In this document: piece after piece, positions 9,209-19,410 of the stretch
Numbering within the stretch: the stretch's first letter is position 1
Layout: each line of letters opens with the position of its first letter
Origin: Cryobacterium tagatosivorans
Lineage (GTDB): Bacteria; Actinomycetota; Actinomycetes; Actinomycetales; Microbacteriaceae
Length of the DNA: 64,000 nt
NCBI RefSeq assembly: GCF_004402215.1
Contig: NZ_SOEZ01000078.1
Span: 1 to 64,000, forward strand
Reading direction: 5' to 3'
Program-made: the position numbers and the translations under genes
Notes under the pieces: model-generated
The model's input: the letters and a program-made list of their open reading frames with translations, nothing else
The model's database searches: none
What the model was told of the DNA's origin: nothing

Positions 9209-9817
9209 CTAGCCGTCCATTTCCGCCAGGGCGCGATTGAGATCGAGCACGTTCACCGTCGGGTCGCCGAGGTAGCCGAGATCCCGCGTCGCAATCTTAG
9301 ACTCGACGAGACGGCGCACGTCGGCCGCCGGGAGGTTCCGCGCCTTCGCCACGCGGCCAACCTGGAGCCGGGCGTAGTCGGGGCTGATTTGGGGATCGAG
9401 TCCGGAGGCGGATGCGGTGAGCGCGTCGACCGGGACGTCGCCCGGCGATACGCCGTTGAAGGCGGCGATGGCGCCTCGCCGGTCGGCGATTGCCGTGATC
9501 AGGTCGGGGTTTTCCGGGCCCCAGTTGCTTCCGCTCGACGCGGCGGCGTCGTATCCGTCGCCGGCGGCCGAAGGGCGAGGCTGGAACCACGCCGGCAGGG
9601 GTTCGCCCTCGGCGTCCGAGAACGACTGGCCGATCAGGGCGGAGCCGACCGTGCGGCCACCCGAGGTGACGGGCGAGCCGTTCGCCTGCCAGGGGAAGGC
9701 GAGCTGCCCGATTCCGGTGATCACGAGGGGGTAGGCCAGGCCGAGGACCGCGGTGAAGACAAGCATGGCGCGTAGGGCGACCCAGTAGTGGCGCGTGGCC
9801 GTGCGAGCTGAACTCAT
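9209..9817 (-). CDS. kdpC: KdpC, stabilising subunit of the potassium ATPase
   Basis: 202 aa. A single N-terminal membrane helix (residues ~12-32) is followed by the KdpC signature region with YPLVITGIGQLAFP, GQSFSD and the substrate-like loop WFQPRPSAAGDGYD. SNWGPENPDL and the C-terminal LGYLGDPTVNVLDLN are typical. It holds KdpA and KdpB together and raises ATP affinity. It follows kdpB after 16 bases. Confidence 0.95.
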   Translation of the reverse strand: MSSARTATRHYWVALRAMLVFTAVLGLAYPLVITGIGQLAFPWQANGSPVTSGGRTVGSALIGQSFSDAEGEPLPAWFQPRPSAAGDGYDAAASSGSNWGPENPDLITAIADRRGAIAAFNGVSPGDVPVDALTASASGLDPQISPDYARLQVGRVAKARNLPAADVRRLVESKIATRDLGYLGDPTVNVLDLNRALAEMDG

Positions 9818-9833
9818 GATTGTTGTCCGTTTC

Positions 9834-11996
9834 CTAGAAGCCGGGGATGAGGCTGATCAAGAGGTCAATCAGCTTGATGCCGATGAAGGGGGCAATGACC
9901 CCGCCGAGTCCGTAGATCAGCAGGTTGCGGCTGAGGATGCGGGATGCGGAGGCCGCGCGGTACTTCACGCCGCGCAGCGCGAGCGGTATCAGCACGACGA
10001 TGATGATCGCGTTGAAGATGATCGCGGACATGATCGCCGAGGCCGGCGAGTGCAGCTGCATAATGTTGAGCACGGCCAGGCCGGGGAACACCCCGGTGAA
10101 CATGGCCGGGATGATCGCGAAGTACTTGGCGACGTCGTTGGCGATCGAGAACGTCGTAAGGGCGCCACGGGTGATCAGCAGCTGTTTGCCGATCCGCACG
10201 ATGTCGATGAGCTTGGTCGGGTCGGAATCCAGGTCGACCATGTTTCCCGCCTCCTTGGCGGCGGAGGTCCCGGTGTTCATGGCCACGCCGACATCCGCTT
10301 GCGCGAGGGCGGGGGCGTCGTTGGTGCCGTCGCCGGTCATCGCGACGAGGTTCCCGCCCTCCTGCTCGCGGCGGATGAGCGCGAGTTTGTCCTCCGGTGT
10401 GGCCTCCGCGAGGAAGTCGTCGACTCCCGCCTCCGCGGCGATGGTCTTCGCGGTGAGGGGGTTGTCGCCGGTGATCATGATCGTTCGGATGCCCATGGCC
10501 CGCAGCTCCGCGAACCGCTCCGCGATGCCCTCCTTCACGACGTCCTTGAGGTAGATGACGCCGAGGATGTTTCGGGAGCCGCCGGCCGAACTCATCGCGA
10601 CCACCAGCGGCGTTCCACCCGCGCGCGAAATCCGCTCCACGTGGCCATCCAGTTCGGTCCGCACGGCGTCCGTGACGTGCCCGAATTCCTCGACCCAGGC
10701 GGTGAGGGTTGATCCCGCGCCCTTGCGGATGTTCGAGCCGCCGACCAGGTCGATGCCGCTCATCCTGGTCTGGGCGCTGAACGGAACAATGTCGCCGGCG
10801 AGTTCTCCCGGGTTGCGGAACCCGTTCGCCTCGGCGAGGACGACGATGGACTTGCCCTCCGGGGTGGGGTCGCTCAGCGAGGCGAGCGCGGCCACGCGCG
10901 TCAGCTCCTCGAGGCTGACTCCGGCGAGTGGAGTGAACTCGGTGGCGCGCCGGTTGCCGTAGGTGATCGTTCCGGTCTTGTCCAGGAGCAGGGTGGTCAC
11001 GTCGCCGGCGGCCTCGACCGCGCGGCCGGACATGGCGAGCACGTTGCGCTGCACGAGCCGATCCATCCCCGCGATTCCAATGGCGGAGAGCAGCGCGCCG
11101 ATCGTGGTCGGGATGAGGCAGACCAACAGTGCAACGAGAACCGGCACGCTCACGGCCGCCTCCGAATACCCGGCGATCGGGTTGATCGTCAGGGTGACGA
11201 CGACGAAGACGATGGAGAGGCAGGCGAGAAGGATGTTCAACGCGATCTCGTTCGGAGTCTTCTGGCGCGACGCGCCCTCGACCAGCGCGATCATCCGGTC
11301 GACAAAGGTTTCCCCCGGCCTGCTCGTGATGCGCACGACGATGCGGTCCGACAGTACCCGGGTGCCGCCGGTCACGGCGCTGCGGTCGCCGCCGGACTCC
11401 CGAACGACCGGCGCGGATTCGCCCGTGATCGCGGATTCGTCGACGGAGGCGATGCCCCACACGATGTCGCCATCGCCCGGGATCAGCTCACCCGCCACGA
11501 CGATGACGACGTTCCCAAGTTCGAGGTCGGCTGACGAGACTTCAACGATCGGTGCCCGCTCGGCCGCGGGATCCGTGTCCGGGTCGTACTCGGCGACGCG
11601 GTTGGCCATCGTCGTGGTGCGGGTCTGGCGGAGGCTGTCCGCCTGGGCCTTGCCGCGTCCTTCGGCCACCGACTCGGCCAGGTTGGCGAACACCACGGTG
11701 AGCCAGAGCCAGACGGTGATTCCCCATGTGAACGACGCCGGCACGCCGGCTCCTCCCGACTCGGCCGGACCGCCGAGGAACGGTTCGGCGATTGCCAGGA
11801 CCGTCGTCAGGGCGGCGCCGACCTCCACAAGGAACATGACGGGATTTCGCCACATTTGCCGGGGGTCGAGCTTGCGGAACGCGCCGGGGAGGGCGACCGC
11901 CAGCTGCGCGAGGCTGATCGCCCTCTTCTGGGGCGGACGGCCATGCCCACGCTGTGGTTGCTGCGAGGATGCGGATGTCTCGGTGAGAGTAGTCAT
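9834..11996 (-). CDS. kdpB: KdpB, catalytic P-type ATPase subunit
   Basis: 720 aa from ATG 11996. The frame is open for another ~300 codons upstream, but that part is only a shadow of kdpA. The ATG lies six bases after the kdpA stop. Family features are phosphorylation motif [17 protein letters not shown] (actuator loop), [15 protein letters not shown] and [20 protein letters not shown]. KdpB hydrolyses ATP to drive potassium entry through KdpA. The gene order and length are normal. Confidence 0.96.
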   Translation of the reverse strand: MTTLTETSASSQQPQRGHGRPPQKRAISLAQLAVALPGAFRKLDPRQMWRNPVMFLVEVGAALTTVLAIAEPFLGGPAESGGAGVPASFTWGITVWLWLTVVFANLAESVAEGRGKAQADSLRQTRTTTMANRVAEYDPDTDPAAERAPIVEVSSADLELGNVVIVVAGELIPGDGDIVWGIASVDESAITGESAPVVRESGGDRSAVTGGTRVLSDRIVVRITSRPGETFVDRMIALVEGASRQKTPNEIALNILLACLSIVFVVVTLTINPIAGYSEAAVSVPVLVALLVCLIPTTIGALLSAIGIAGMDRLVQRNVLAMSGRAVEAAGDVTTLLLDKTGTITYGNRRATEFTPLAGVSLEELTRVAALASLSDPTPEGKSIVVLAEANGFRNPGELAGDIVPFSAQTRMSGIDLVGGSNIRKGAGSTLTAWVEEFGHVTDAVRTELDGHVERISRAGGTPLVVAMSSAGGSRNILGVIYLKDVVKEGIAERFAELRAMGIRTIMITGDNPLTAKTIAAEAGVDDFLAEATPEDKLALIRREQEGGNLVAMTGDGTNDAPALAQADVGVAMNTGTSAAKEAGNMVDLDSDPTKLIDIVRIGKQLLITRGALTTFSIANDVAKYFAIIPAMFTGVFPGLAVLNIMQLHSPASAIMSAIIFNAIIIVVLIPLALRGVKYRAASASRILSRNLLIYGLGGVIAPFIGIKLIDLLISLIPGF

Positions 11997-12001
11997 GGTG
12001 G

Positions 12002-13675
12002 TTACTGCAGCCCTTCCGCCAGGGGTCCGAGCGCGAGTACGGGGAAATAGGTCAGCGCGGTGATGATGATCGTGACTCCGACGAGCAGACCCACAAACAG
12101 TGACCGGTTGGTGGGCAGGGTGCCCGCGGTGGCGGGGACCTTGTCCTGGGCGGCAAGAGAGCCAGCCAGGGCCAGCACGAACACGATCGGGATGAATCGG
12201 CCGAGGAGCATCGCGACGCCGAGCGCGGTGTTGAACCAGGGCGTGTTCGCGGTCAGCCCGGCGAAGGCGGAGCCGTTGTTGTTCGCTGCGGAGGTGAACG
12301 CATAGAGCACCTCGGAGAGGCCGTGGAGCCCCGGGTTCCAGATCGAGGTTCCCTCGACATCGGCCCGGACGGCGGGGATCGCGAAGCTGAGGGCTGTGCC
12401 GGTGAGCACGAGGGTCGGCGTCACGAGGATGTACAGGCTGGCGAGCTTGATTTCGCGCGGCCCGATCTTCTTGCCCAGGTACTCCGGGGTTCGGCCGACC
12501 AGCAGCCCGGCGACGAACACGGCGATCACGGCGAGGATGAGCATCCCGTAGAGCCCGGAACCCACACCGCCGGGAGCGACCTCGCCGAGCATCATGTTCA
12601 GCATCGGCATCATTCCGCCGAGCGCCGTGAAGGAGTCGTGCATCGAGTTGACGGCGCCGGTGGAGGTCAGGGTGCTGGTCGTGGCGAACAGCGTCGACCC
12701 GGCGATACCGAACCGCGTTTCCTTGCCCTCCATCGCGCCGCCGGCCGCCGCAGGGGCCGTGCCGGCTCCGACCAGCTCGAGGATCGTCAGTGCGGTCAGG
12801 GACACCAGGAAGATCGAAGCCATCGTCGCGAGGATCGCGTAGCCCTGTTTCTTGTCGCCGACGATCGCGCCGAACGTGCGGGGCAGGCTGAACGGGATCG
12901 CGAGCATCAGGACAATCTCGAACAGGTTCGCCCACGCCGTCGGGTTCTCGAACGGATGCGCCGAGTTCGCGTTGAAGAAACCGCCGCCGTTGGTGCCGAG
13001 GAGCTTGATCGCCTCCTGCGATGCGGTCGGCCCGCCCGGGATGGACTGTGCCCCGCCGCCGAGCGTGGTCAGGTCGGTGAATCCATTGAAGTTCTGGATC
13101 ACACCGCCGGCAATCAGCACGACCGCTCCGACAACCGAAATCGGCAGCAGCAACCGCAGAGTGCCGCGGGTGAGGTCGACCCAGAAGTTGCCGATCGTGC
13201 CCGATCGGCGGAGCGCGAACGCTCGCACGAGGGCGATCGCGACTGCGATCCCGACAGCGGCGGAGACGAAGTTCTGCACGGCCAGGCCGGCGAGTTGCAC
13301 CGTGTAGCCCATCGTCACGTCGGGCGAGTACGACTGCCAGTTCGTGTTCGTCACGAACGATACGGCCGTGTTGAAGGAGAGGCCTTCCGGGATGCCGGGG
13401 AATCCGAGCGAGTAGGGCAGAACTGCCTGCGCGCGCTGGATGAGATAGACGAACAGCACCCCGACCGCGGAGAACGCGAGGACGCCGCGCAGGTACGACT
13501 GCCAGGTCTGGTCAGAGCGTGCATCCACTCCGATCAGACGATAGAAACCCCGTTCGATCTTCAGATCCTTGCCTGAGGTGTAGATCGTCGCCATGTAGTC
13601 GCCCAGGGGACGGTGCAACGCGGCGAGGATGACCACGAGGGTGGCGACTTGCGCGACGGCCAGCCACACGTCCAT
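12002..13675 (-). CDS. kdpA: KdpA, potassium-translocating subunit
   Basis: 557 aa with about ten membrane segments. It carries pseudo-repeats of the potassium channel selectivity filter type, including [28 protein letters not shown] and [12 protein letters not shown]. It forms the potassium pathway of the KdpFABC complex. Its ATG overlaps the kdpF stop by one base (ATGA). Confidence 0.96.
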   Translation of the reverse strand: MDVWLAVAQVATLVVILAALHRPLGDYMATIYTSGKDLKIERGFYRLIGVDARSDQTWQSYLRGVLAFSAVGVLFVYLIQRAQAVLPYSLGFPGIPEGLSFNTAVSFVTNTNWQSYSPDVTMGYTVQLAGLAVQNFVSAAVGIAVAIALVRAFALRRSGTIGNFWVDLTRGTLRLLLPISVVGAVVLIAGGVIQNFNGFTDLTTLGGGAQSIPGGPTASQEAIKLLGTNGGGFFNANSAHPFENPTAWANLFEIVLMLAIPFSLPRTFGAIVGDKKQGYAILATMASIFLVSLTALTILELVGAGTAPAAAGGAMEGKETRFGIAGSTLFATTSTLTSTGAVNSMHDSFTALGGMMPMLNMMLGEVAPGGVGSGLYGMLILAVIAVFVAGLLVGRTPEYLGKKIGPREIKLASLYILVTPTLVLTGTALSFAIPAVRADVEGTSIWNPGLHGLSEVLYAFTSAANNNGSAFAGLTANTPWFNTALGVAMLLGRFIPIVFVLALAGSLAAQDKVPATAGTLPTNRSLFVGLLVGVTIIITALTYFPVLALGPLAEGLQ

Positions 13676-13764
13676 CAGAATCGCTCCGGCTTCACCAGGG
13701 CGATCACGAGGTACACAATTGCCCCGATCGCCAGGGCCACGGCAATGAGGTCGAAGATGATCAC
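13675..13764 (-). CDS. kdpF: KdpF, small membrane subunit
   Basis: 29 aa from a GTG start: one hydrophobic helix followed by ALVKPERF, the conserved KdpF ending. KdpF stabilises the KdpABC complex in the membrane. The GTG start overlaps the stop of the preceding 31-aa ORF (GTGA), and its stop overlaps kdpA. A longer reading frame from 13878 exists, but the N-terminal extension is charged and unlike KdpF. Confidence 0.9.
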   Translation of the reverse strand: MIIFDLIAVALAIGAIVYLVIALVKPERF

Positions 13765-13856
13765 AGCTTCTGGGCCCCCCACGCGACGAATCCGATCAGT
13801 GCGAAGACGGCGATCACGCCGAGCACGTACACAATGTCCAGCACGGAGAACTCCAT
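13761..13856 (-). CDS. 31-aa single-helix membrane protein at the head of the kdp operon
   Basis: ATG at 13856. The product begins [13 protein letters not shown], continues with a long hydrophobic stretch and ends WGAQKL. It is one predicted transmembrane helix with an acidic N-terminus and basic C-terminus. Its TGA overlaps the kdpF GTG, so it is the first cistron of the kdp operon and translationally coupled. It is not KdpF, which follows it. The size, hydrophobicity and exact overlap support a real gene. A role as an extra Kdp subunit or a leader for kdpF translation is inference. Confidence 0.7.
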   Translation of the reverse strand: MEFSVLDIVYVLGVIAVFALIGFVAWGAQKL

Positions 13857-13952
13857 TCGAAGGCCGGCGACGCGTCACCCGATCGGCGCGCGTGTACCGA
13901 GGGGTACTGCACGATTACACTCCTGCGGGAACGGGCAGCATACGGCTCTAAC

Positions 13953-13980
13953 GATTCCCTAACGGGCAGGTTGGGGAATC
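13953..13980. promoter_or_regulatory. Inverted repeat in the kdp / P-type ATPase divergent region
   Basis: A perfect 7-bp inverted repeat GATTCCC-14-GGGAATC is surrounded by three CTAACG motifs (around 13948, 13960 and 13981). It lies between the divergent starts at 13856 and 14070. Its position suits an operator, for example for KdpE, but the binding protein is not known from the sequence. Confidence 0.4.
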
Positions 13981-14069
13981 TAACGGTATTCCCCGCTGCG
14001 GCGCAGTACCCGGCACAATGGCTGCACCGCCGGGTCCTGTCGCGGGACCGGTGGGAGAGGGAGGCGGCA

Positions 14070-16667
14070 ATGACGGAGGTGGCGCCGCAGTCGTGGCTGA
14101 CCGGGCTCTCCGCGGCCGAGGCCGGGCGGCGGCTGGCGGCCGACGGCCCGAACGAGTTGCCGACGGCCGCGCCGCGCAACCTGCTGCAGCAGGCCTGGTC
14201 GGTTGTCCGGCAGCCGATGCTCCTGCTGCTGCTCGTTGCCGGCACCATCAACTTCGCCCTCGCCGAGCCGCTCGACGGCGCCATCCTGATGTCATTCGTC
14301 GTCGTGGTGATCGGCATCTCCATCTACCAGGAGCGCAAGACCGAGAACGCGCTCGCCGCGTTGCGCGACCTCTCCTCGCCGCGTGCGCTGGTCATCCGCG
14401 ATGGCGAGCAGACCCGCATCGCCGGGCGCGACGTGGTGCGCGGGGATGTCGTGCTGCTCGTGGAAGGTGACCGGGTGCCCGCCGACGCGGTGCTGATCGA
14501 GCGCGTCAACCTGTCGGTCGATGAATCCGCCCTCACCGGCGAGTCCGTGCCCGTGGGGAAGTCGGCCGTCGATGCCGACCCGGCGGCCGAGGCGATGGGA
14601 CCGCCGGGCGGAGACGGCACCCCGTGGGTGTTCTCCGGGACGCTCGTGCTGAAGGGCCGTGCGATCGCGTTGGTCAAGGGCATCGGGGCCGATACCGAGC
14701 TGGGCCGGATCGGGACCGCCCTGCGGACGATCGAGACGGAGCGCACCCCGCTGCAGAAGGAGATCGACCGGCTCGTGCGGGTGATCGCCGTGGTTGGACT
14801 CCTCGCCGCCGCGACCGTTGCCGTCATCTACGGCCTCACCCGCGGCGTCTGGCTCGAAGGCATCCTGGCCGGGATCGCGACGGCGATGGCGATGCTCCCG
14901 GAGGAGTTCCCGGTCGTGCTCACGATCTTCCTGGCGCTCGGCGCCTGGCGCATGTCGAGGAAGCGGGTGCTCGCTCGCCGGTCGGCCGTGATCGAGACCC
15001 TCGGCTCGGCGACCGTCATCTGCGTCGACAAGACGGGCACGCTCACCATGAACACCATGACCGTCCGTGAGCTCGTCGTGGACGGGACCGGCCACGTGCT
15101 CGACGGGTCGATGCTTCCCGAACGGTTCCACGCGCTGGCGGAGTTCGCGGAGCTCGCCTCGCCCATCGACCCGTTCGACCCGATGGATCGCGCCTTCCAC
15201 CAGCTGGCCGGCACGTACCTGGCCGACACGGAGCACAGCCATGCGGGCTGGGAGCTGGTGCGGGAGTACCCGCTGTCGGAGGAGCTCCTCGCGCTCGTCC
15301 ACGTGTGGCGGTCGCCCGCCGAAGCCACGGGCCCCGGCGCCGGAAGCACGAACTACGTCGTCGCGGCGAAGGGCGCGCCGGAGGCGATCGCGGACCTGTG
15401 CCACTTCGACGCGGAGCGGCTGGCCGCCCTCGTCTCCCAGGTCGAGGGTGCGACCGCCAATGGCCAGCGAGTGCTGGCCGTGGCCCGCGCACACTTCAGC
15501 GGCGGGCGCGGGCTCCCGAACGTCCAGCACGACTTCGAGTTCGAGTACCTGGGCCTCGCCGGCCTGCACGACCCGGTTCGACCGGGAGTTCCGGATGCCG
15601 TCGCCGAGCTCGCCAGGGCGGGTGTGCGCACCGTCATGATCACCGGGGATTACCCGGGCACCGCGTTGGCGATCGCGCGGGAGATCGGCCTGGACCATGC
15701 GGAGGGCTGCATCACCGGCCCGGAGCTCCGGGAGCTGGACGAGGACGAGCTGGCCCGGCGCATCCGCACCGTCAGCGTTTTCGCCCGGATGGTGCCAGAG
15801 CAGAAACTCCGGCTGATCCGCGCGCTCAAGGCCAACGGGGAGGTCGTCGGGATGACCGGCGACGGCGTCAACGACGCACCTGCGCTGCGCGCCGCCGACG
15901 TCGGGATCGCCATGGGCGCCCGCGGGACGGATGTTGCCCGCGAGTCGGCGGCGCTGGTGATCACCGACGACGACTTCGGCTCCATCGCCGCCGGCATCCG
16001 CCAGGGCCGGGGCATCTTCGACAACCTGCGCAAGGCGATGTCGTACATCATCGCCGTGCACGTGCCGATCATCGGGATGTCGCTGGTTCCCGTCTTCGTC
16101 GTCGAATGGCCGCTGGTACTCCTTCCCGTGCTGATCGCCTTCCTCGAACTGATCATCGATCCCGCCTGTTCCGTGGTCTTCGAGGCGGAGCAGGCTGACC
16201 CGGCGGTGATGGAGCAGAGGCCGCGTGGCCTCGATGAACCCATGTTCGGCCGGCGCGTGCTCACGATCGCCGCCCTGCAGGGCGTCTCCTCCCTGCTGAT
16301 GGTGCTGGCCGTGTACCTCTGGGCGGTCCTGGGGGGCCGGCCCGACGACGTCGTGCGCTCCGTGACCTTCGCCACGCTGGTCATCGGCAACGTGGCGCTC
16401 ATCCTGGTCAACCGCTCGTGGACCCTTCCCGTCTGGCGCACCTTCCGCGAGCGCCGCAACCGCGCGGTGAAGTGGATCGTGCTGGGCGCCGGCACCCTCC
16501 TCCTGCTGGTGCTGCTCGTGCCGGGACTGCGGGAAGCCTTCAACCTCGGCCCGATCGGGCCGGGGGAGTGGGCGGTGGCCATCTTCGCCGGCTTCGCGGG
16601 AGTCGCCTGGTTCGAGGTGTACAAGGCTCGCCGCAGGTCACCTCGTGTTCACGCCCGCGCCACGTGA
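14070..16667 (+). CDS. Cation-transporting P-type ATPase (P2-like)
   Basis: 865 aa from ATG 14070, which follows a strong GGGAGAGGGAGG ribosome site; 33 upstream in-frame codons are probably untranslated. It has an N-terminal cation ATPase domain (LSAAEAGRRLAADGPNEL), TGES in the actuator loop, MLPEEFPVVLT in TM4, CVDKTGTLT with the phosphorylated Asp at about residue 320, and MTGDGVNDAPALRAADVGIAM. Six C-terminal membrane helices include FLELIIDPACSVVFEAEQ. The PEEFP motif in place of PEGLP places it in the Ca/Mg-like group of bacterial P-ATPases. The ion cannot be fixed by sequence. It is divergent from kdp, so an ion-homeostasis role is likely. Confidence 0.88.
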   Translation: MTEVAPQSWLTGLSAAEAGRRLAADGPNELPTAAPRNLLQQAWSVVRQPMLLLLLVAGTINFALAEPLDGAILMSFVVVVIGISIYQERKTENALAALRDLSSPRALVIRDGEQTRIAGRDVVRGDVVLLVEGDRVPADAVLIERVNLSVDESALTGESVPVGKSAVDADPAAEAMGPPGGDGTPWVFSGTLVLKGRAIALVKGIGADTELGRIGTALRTIETERTPLQKEIDRLVRVIAVVGLLAAATVAVIYGLTRGVWLEGILAGIATAMAMLPEEFPVVLTIFLALGAWRMSRKRVLARRSAVIETLGSATVICVDKTGTLTMNTMTVRELVVDGTGHVLDGSMLPERFHALAEFAELASPIDPFDPMDRAFHQLAGTYLADTEHSHAGWELVREYPLSEELLALVHVWRSPAEATGPGAGSTNYVVAAKGAPEAIADLCHFDAERLAALVSQVEGATANGQRVLAVARAHFSGGRGLPNVQHDFEFEYLGLAGLHDPVRPGVPDAVAELARAGVRTVMITGDYPGTALAIAREIGLDHAEGCITGPELRELDEDELARRIRTVSVFARMVPEQKLRLIRALKANGEVVGMTGDGVNDAPALRAADVGIAMGARGTDVARESAALVITDDDFGSIAAGIRQGRGIFDNLRKAMSYIIAVHVPIIGMSLVPVFVVEWPLVLLPVLIAFLELIIDPACSVVFEAEQADPAVMEQRPRGLDEPMFGRRVLTIAALQGVSSLLMVLAVYLWAVLGGRPDDVVRSVTFATLVIGNVALILVNRSWTLPVWRTFRERRNRAVKWIVLGAGTLLLLVLLVPGLREAFNLGPIGPGEWAVAIFAGFAGVAWFEVYKARRRSPRVHARAT

Positions 16668-16751
16668 TGGCCCCTCACCGACCCCGGCGCGAAAGATTGC
16701 GCGAATAGCTTCGAGGGCGTTGCATCCATCCCCTCTCAAAGGAGTAGCGCC

Positions 16752-17984
16752 TTGCGCAAGAAGATTGCCATCAGTGCCCTCGCGACCGCCGCCGTCATCG
16801 GATTCGCCGCCCCCGCCGCGTTCGCCGCGACCGGCCCCATCGATTTCACCCCCATCGCCGGATCCGCCTACGGCAAGGCCAGCAGCGACTGGACCGAGCC
16901 CTACGTGGTGCCGGAGGGCTACAGCCAGAGCCTCGTCAGCGACGAGACCGGGCTCGACGTCTACCCCGGCGTGGACGACCTGCACGACATGAACACCCAG
17001 AACGAGACCGGCCCCGAGGCCGGCCGCTACCTCTTCAACACCTACGAGGTGAGCGCCAACGGCGCGGTCGGGGTGACCGACCTCACGACCGGCAAGTCGA
17101 AGGTCATCGCCCAGCGCGCGGACTGGAACCGCCTCGACGGCATCGTCTGGACCCCCTGGGGCAGCCTGCTCGTCACCGAGGAGACCGAGGGCGGCAGGGT
17201 CTTCGAGGTGTTCCTCGACAAGGAAGACCCGACCACGGTCGATCGAATCGAAGAGCGCGGCGAACTCGGTGCCCTGCGTCACGAGGGCATCGGCGTCGCG
17301 CCCGACGGCTCGGTCTTCGTCATCGACGAACTCAACGGCGGGTCGATCTACAAGTTCGTGCCCACCACCCGCGGCGACCTCTCGCAGGGCCGCCTGTACG
17401 CGCTCAAGCTCACCGGCTTGACGGATGCGGCCCAGAAGTGGAACTCGGCGACCTTCGCCGACAAGGTGGGCGCGTTCGAATGGGTCGCGCTCGACCAGAA
17501 CCTGGTCCGCGCCGACGGGGATGCCGCGTCGAACGCCGCGAACGCAACCGAGTTCGGCCGTCCGGAAGACGTGCAGGTCATCGGCCAGACCCTGTACGTG
17601 GCGAACACGTCCGAGGACCGCGTGGTCGCGATCGACCTGAAGAAGCTCACCGTGAGCAGCTTCGTGCAGTCCGGCGTCAACGTCCCGGTCGAGGACAAGG
17701 CAGCCGGCGTGACCGGGCTCAACAGCCCCGACAACCTGGCCGCCGGCCCCGACGGTGCGCTGTGGATCGTCGAGGACAACGATTTCAGCGACGTCTACCG
17801 GGCCGGCAAGGACCTGGACAAGGACGGTTCGGCCGACAGCGTCGAACTCTTCGCCTCGCTGAAGGATGAGCACGCCGAGACCACCGGCATCTACTTCGGG
17901 AAGAACCCGAAGGAGCTGTTCGTGACGGTGCAGCACCCCGACAAGGACCTGGCCGACGGTATCTGGAAGATCACGCGCGACTAG
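16752..17984 (+). CDS. Secreted DUF839 / PhoX-like beta-propeller protein
   Basis: 410 aa. The TTG start sits seven bases after AAAGGAG and is followed directly by a Sec signal peptide (MRKKIAIS to a cleavage site after AAFA). The mature part has repeated beta-propeller segments with WTPWGSLLVTEE, HEGIGVAPDGSVFVIDE, GRPEDVQVIGQTLYVANT and LNSPDNLAAGPDGALWIVEDN, as in DUF839/PhoX proteins. Some family members are calcium- and iron-dependent phosphatases. The twin-arginine signal of true PhoX is absent here, so phosphatase activity is only a possibility. The gene stands alone and ends in a strong terminator. Confidence 0.82.
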   Translation: MRKKIAISALATAAVIGFAAPAAFAATGPIDFTPIAGSAYGKASSDWTEPYVVPEGYSQSLVSDETGLDVYPGVDDLHDMNTQNETGPEAGRYLFNTYEVSANGAVGVTDLTTGKSKVIAQRADWNRLDGIVWTPWGSLLVTEETEGGRVFEVFLDKEDPTTVDRIEERGELGALRHEGIGVAPDGSVFVIDELNGGSIYKFVPTTRGDLSQGRLYALKLTGLTDAAQKWNSATFADKVGAFEWVALDQNLVRADGDAASNAANATEFGRPEDVQVIGQTLYVANTSEDRVVAIDLKKLTVSSFVQSGVNVPVEDKAAGVTGLNSPDNLAAGPDGALWIVEDNDFSDVYRAGKDLDKDGSADSVELFASLKDEHAETTGIYFGKNPKELFVTVQHPDKDLADGIWKITRD

Positions 17985-18001
17985 TCCCAGCACTATCCGC
18001 T

Positions 18002-18038
18002 GACAGGGGCGGCGGGCCGTCGGCCCGCCGCCCTTGTC
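18002..18038 (+). terminator. Strong stem-loop terminator
   Basis: A 17-bp stem with one G-T mismatch and a three-base GTC loop, eighteen bases after the DUF839 stop codon. The right arm ends CCCTTGTC, a short T-containing tail. It separates this gene from the MFS gene. Confidence 0.85.
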
Positions 18039-18061
18039 GTCCGGAACCGTCGCACTAGACT
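18034..18061 (+). promoter_or_regulatory. Probable promoter of the MFS gene
   Basis: TTGTCG, a 16-base spacer and TAGACT give a fair sigma-70-type match. The -35 element overlaps the end of the terminator hairpin. The ATG lies 36 bases after the -10. Confidence 0.45.
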
Positions 18062-18096
18062 GCCGGTGCGATTCGCCGGGCGAACGGAGGCTGCGG

Positions 18097-19344
18097 ATGA
18101 CGCGAGCCCACGCTCGGTGGACGGCCTGGCAGGTCGTGATCGGTTTTGGCGCGGTCAGTCTCTCGGTCGACCTGGTCGCTGACGGCGCTCGCTCGATCGC
18201 CGGCCCTCTGCTGGGCGAGCTCGGCGCCACAGCGCTCGTGGTGGGGCTGGTGACCGGCACGGCCGATGCGCTCGGGTTCATCCTGCGCCTGGTCTCCGGG
18301 CCCCTGGTCGATCGCACCCGTCGCTACTGGGGCTTCACGATCGGCGGATACGCCCTCACCGGGCTGAGCGTGCCGCTGCTCGCGTTCACTCCCTTCCTGG
18401 GCGCAATGGGGCTCACGGTGGCCGCCGCGCTCATCCTGTTCGAACGCACCGGCAAGGCGGTGCGCACCCCGGCGAAGACGGTGCTCCTGGCCTACGCCGC
18501 CGGCGCGGTGGGCCGCGGGCGTGGGTTCGCCGTGCACAAGTTGTTCGACCAGGTCGGCGCTTTCAGCGGTCCTCTCCTCATGGCCGCCATCATCGCGGCG
18601 ACCGGCGCGCTCTGGCCCGCGTTAGCCATCCTCGCGGTTCCCGCGCTGGTCGCCATGGGGCTATTGCTCTGGATGCGAAGCCGCGTGCCGGATCCGAGCG
18701 TCTACGAACCCGAGGTGGGGCCGGGGGAGGAACAGCCCTCCGCCGGGTCGAACGGCCGGGCAGAGGCCGGGCAGGGTGGGCTGCCGCCGACCTTCCTGCT
18801 GTTCTCGCTCTCGACCGGTCTGAGCATGTTCGGGCTGGTCGGCTTCGGTGTGATCTCGTTCCACCTCGCCGAGGCGGGCCTGGTCCAGCTGGCAGCGGTC
18901 CCGCTGGTCTTCGCGGTCGGTATGCTCGTGGCCGCGGTGGCCGCGCTCGGCAGCGGCTGGGTCTACGACCACGTCGGGGGCGCCGTGCTGCTCGCGGTCC
19001 CGCTGCTCACAGCGGCTGTCCCTGCGCTCACCCTGTCGCCGTCGCTGGCCGGAGTGCTGGCCGGCATTGTGCTGTGGGGCGCGGCCACCGGCATCCAGGA
19101 CTCGACGGTGAAGGCCCTCGTGGCCGACCTCGTCGCGCCGCCTCGGCGTGGAACGGCCTACGGGGTGTTGGCGGTTTTCCAGGGCGCGGGCGCCTTCGCG
19201 GGCGCCGCGCTCGCGGGCGCACTGTATCCGGATGCGGCACTGCTCAGCCTGGTGACCGTGCCGGCGCAGGCGATCGCACTCGTGCTCCTGCTCACGGTGG
19301 TCCGGCGCGGGCGCCCGACCACGCGGACCCCCGCCGCCGCCTGA
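18097..19344 (+). CDS. MFS transporter
   Basis: 415 aa from ATG 18097, preceded by CGGAGG; an earlier in-frame start lacks such a site. There are about twelve predicted membrane segments in two halves with a hydrophilic central loop (VGPGEEQPSAGSNGRAEAG). The MFS signature is visible near residue 70 as GPLVDRTRRYWG. The second half has LGSGWVYDHVGGAVLL. It would be a proton-coupled exporter or facilitator in the cytoplasmic membrane, with unknown substrate. It is the only gene in its transcript as far as can be seen. Confidence 0.85.
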   Translation: MTRAHARWTAWQVVIGFGAVSLSVDLVADGARSIAGPLLGELGATALVVGLVTGTADALGFILRLVSGPLVDRTRRYWGFTIGGYALTGLSVPLLAFTPFLGAMGLTVAAALILFERTGKAVRTPAKTVLLAYAAGAVGRGRGFAVHKLFDQVGAFSGPLLMAAIIAATGALWPALAILAVPALVAMGLLLWMRSRVPDPSVYEPEVGPGEEQPSAGSNGRAEAGQGGLPPTFLLFSLSTGLSMFGLVGFGVISFHLAEAGLVQLAAVPLVFAVGMLVAAVAALGSGWVYDHVGGAVLLAVPLLTAAVPALTLSPSLAGVLAGIVLWGAATGIQDSTVKALVADLVAPPRRGTAYGVLAVFQGAGAFAGAALAGALYPDAALLSLVTVPAQAIALVLLLTVVRRGRPTTRTPAAA

Positions 19345-19410
19345 TTCCGACCATTTCGGCGCAGTAGGATCGGGTGAGACCCACCGATGAGACGAAGATG
19401 ACCGCCGCCG

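Noticed and set aside
7643-9775. A 710-codon open frame on the plus strand opposite kdpD and kdpC
   Set aside because: Long antisense frames are common at this GC content; the translation is Arg/Gly/Asp-rich with no domain, while the minus strand encodes clear Kdp proteins.
9834-12935. A 1033-codon open frame including kdpB
   Set aside because: The first ~300 codons lie over kdpA in another frame and read as low-complexity Arg/Gly/Pro; the true kdpB start is ATG 11996.
16680-16715. Inverted repeat GCGCGAAAGATTGCGCG before the DUF839 gene
   Set aside because: Short and imperfect; likely chance in GC-rich sequence.
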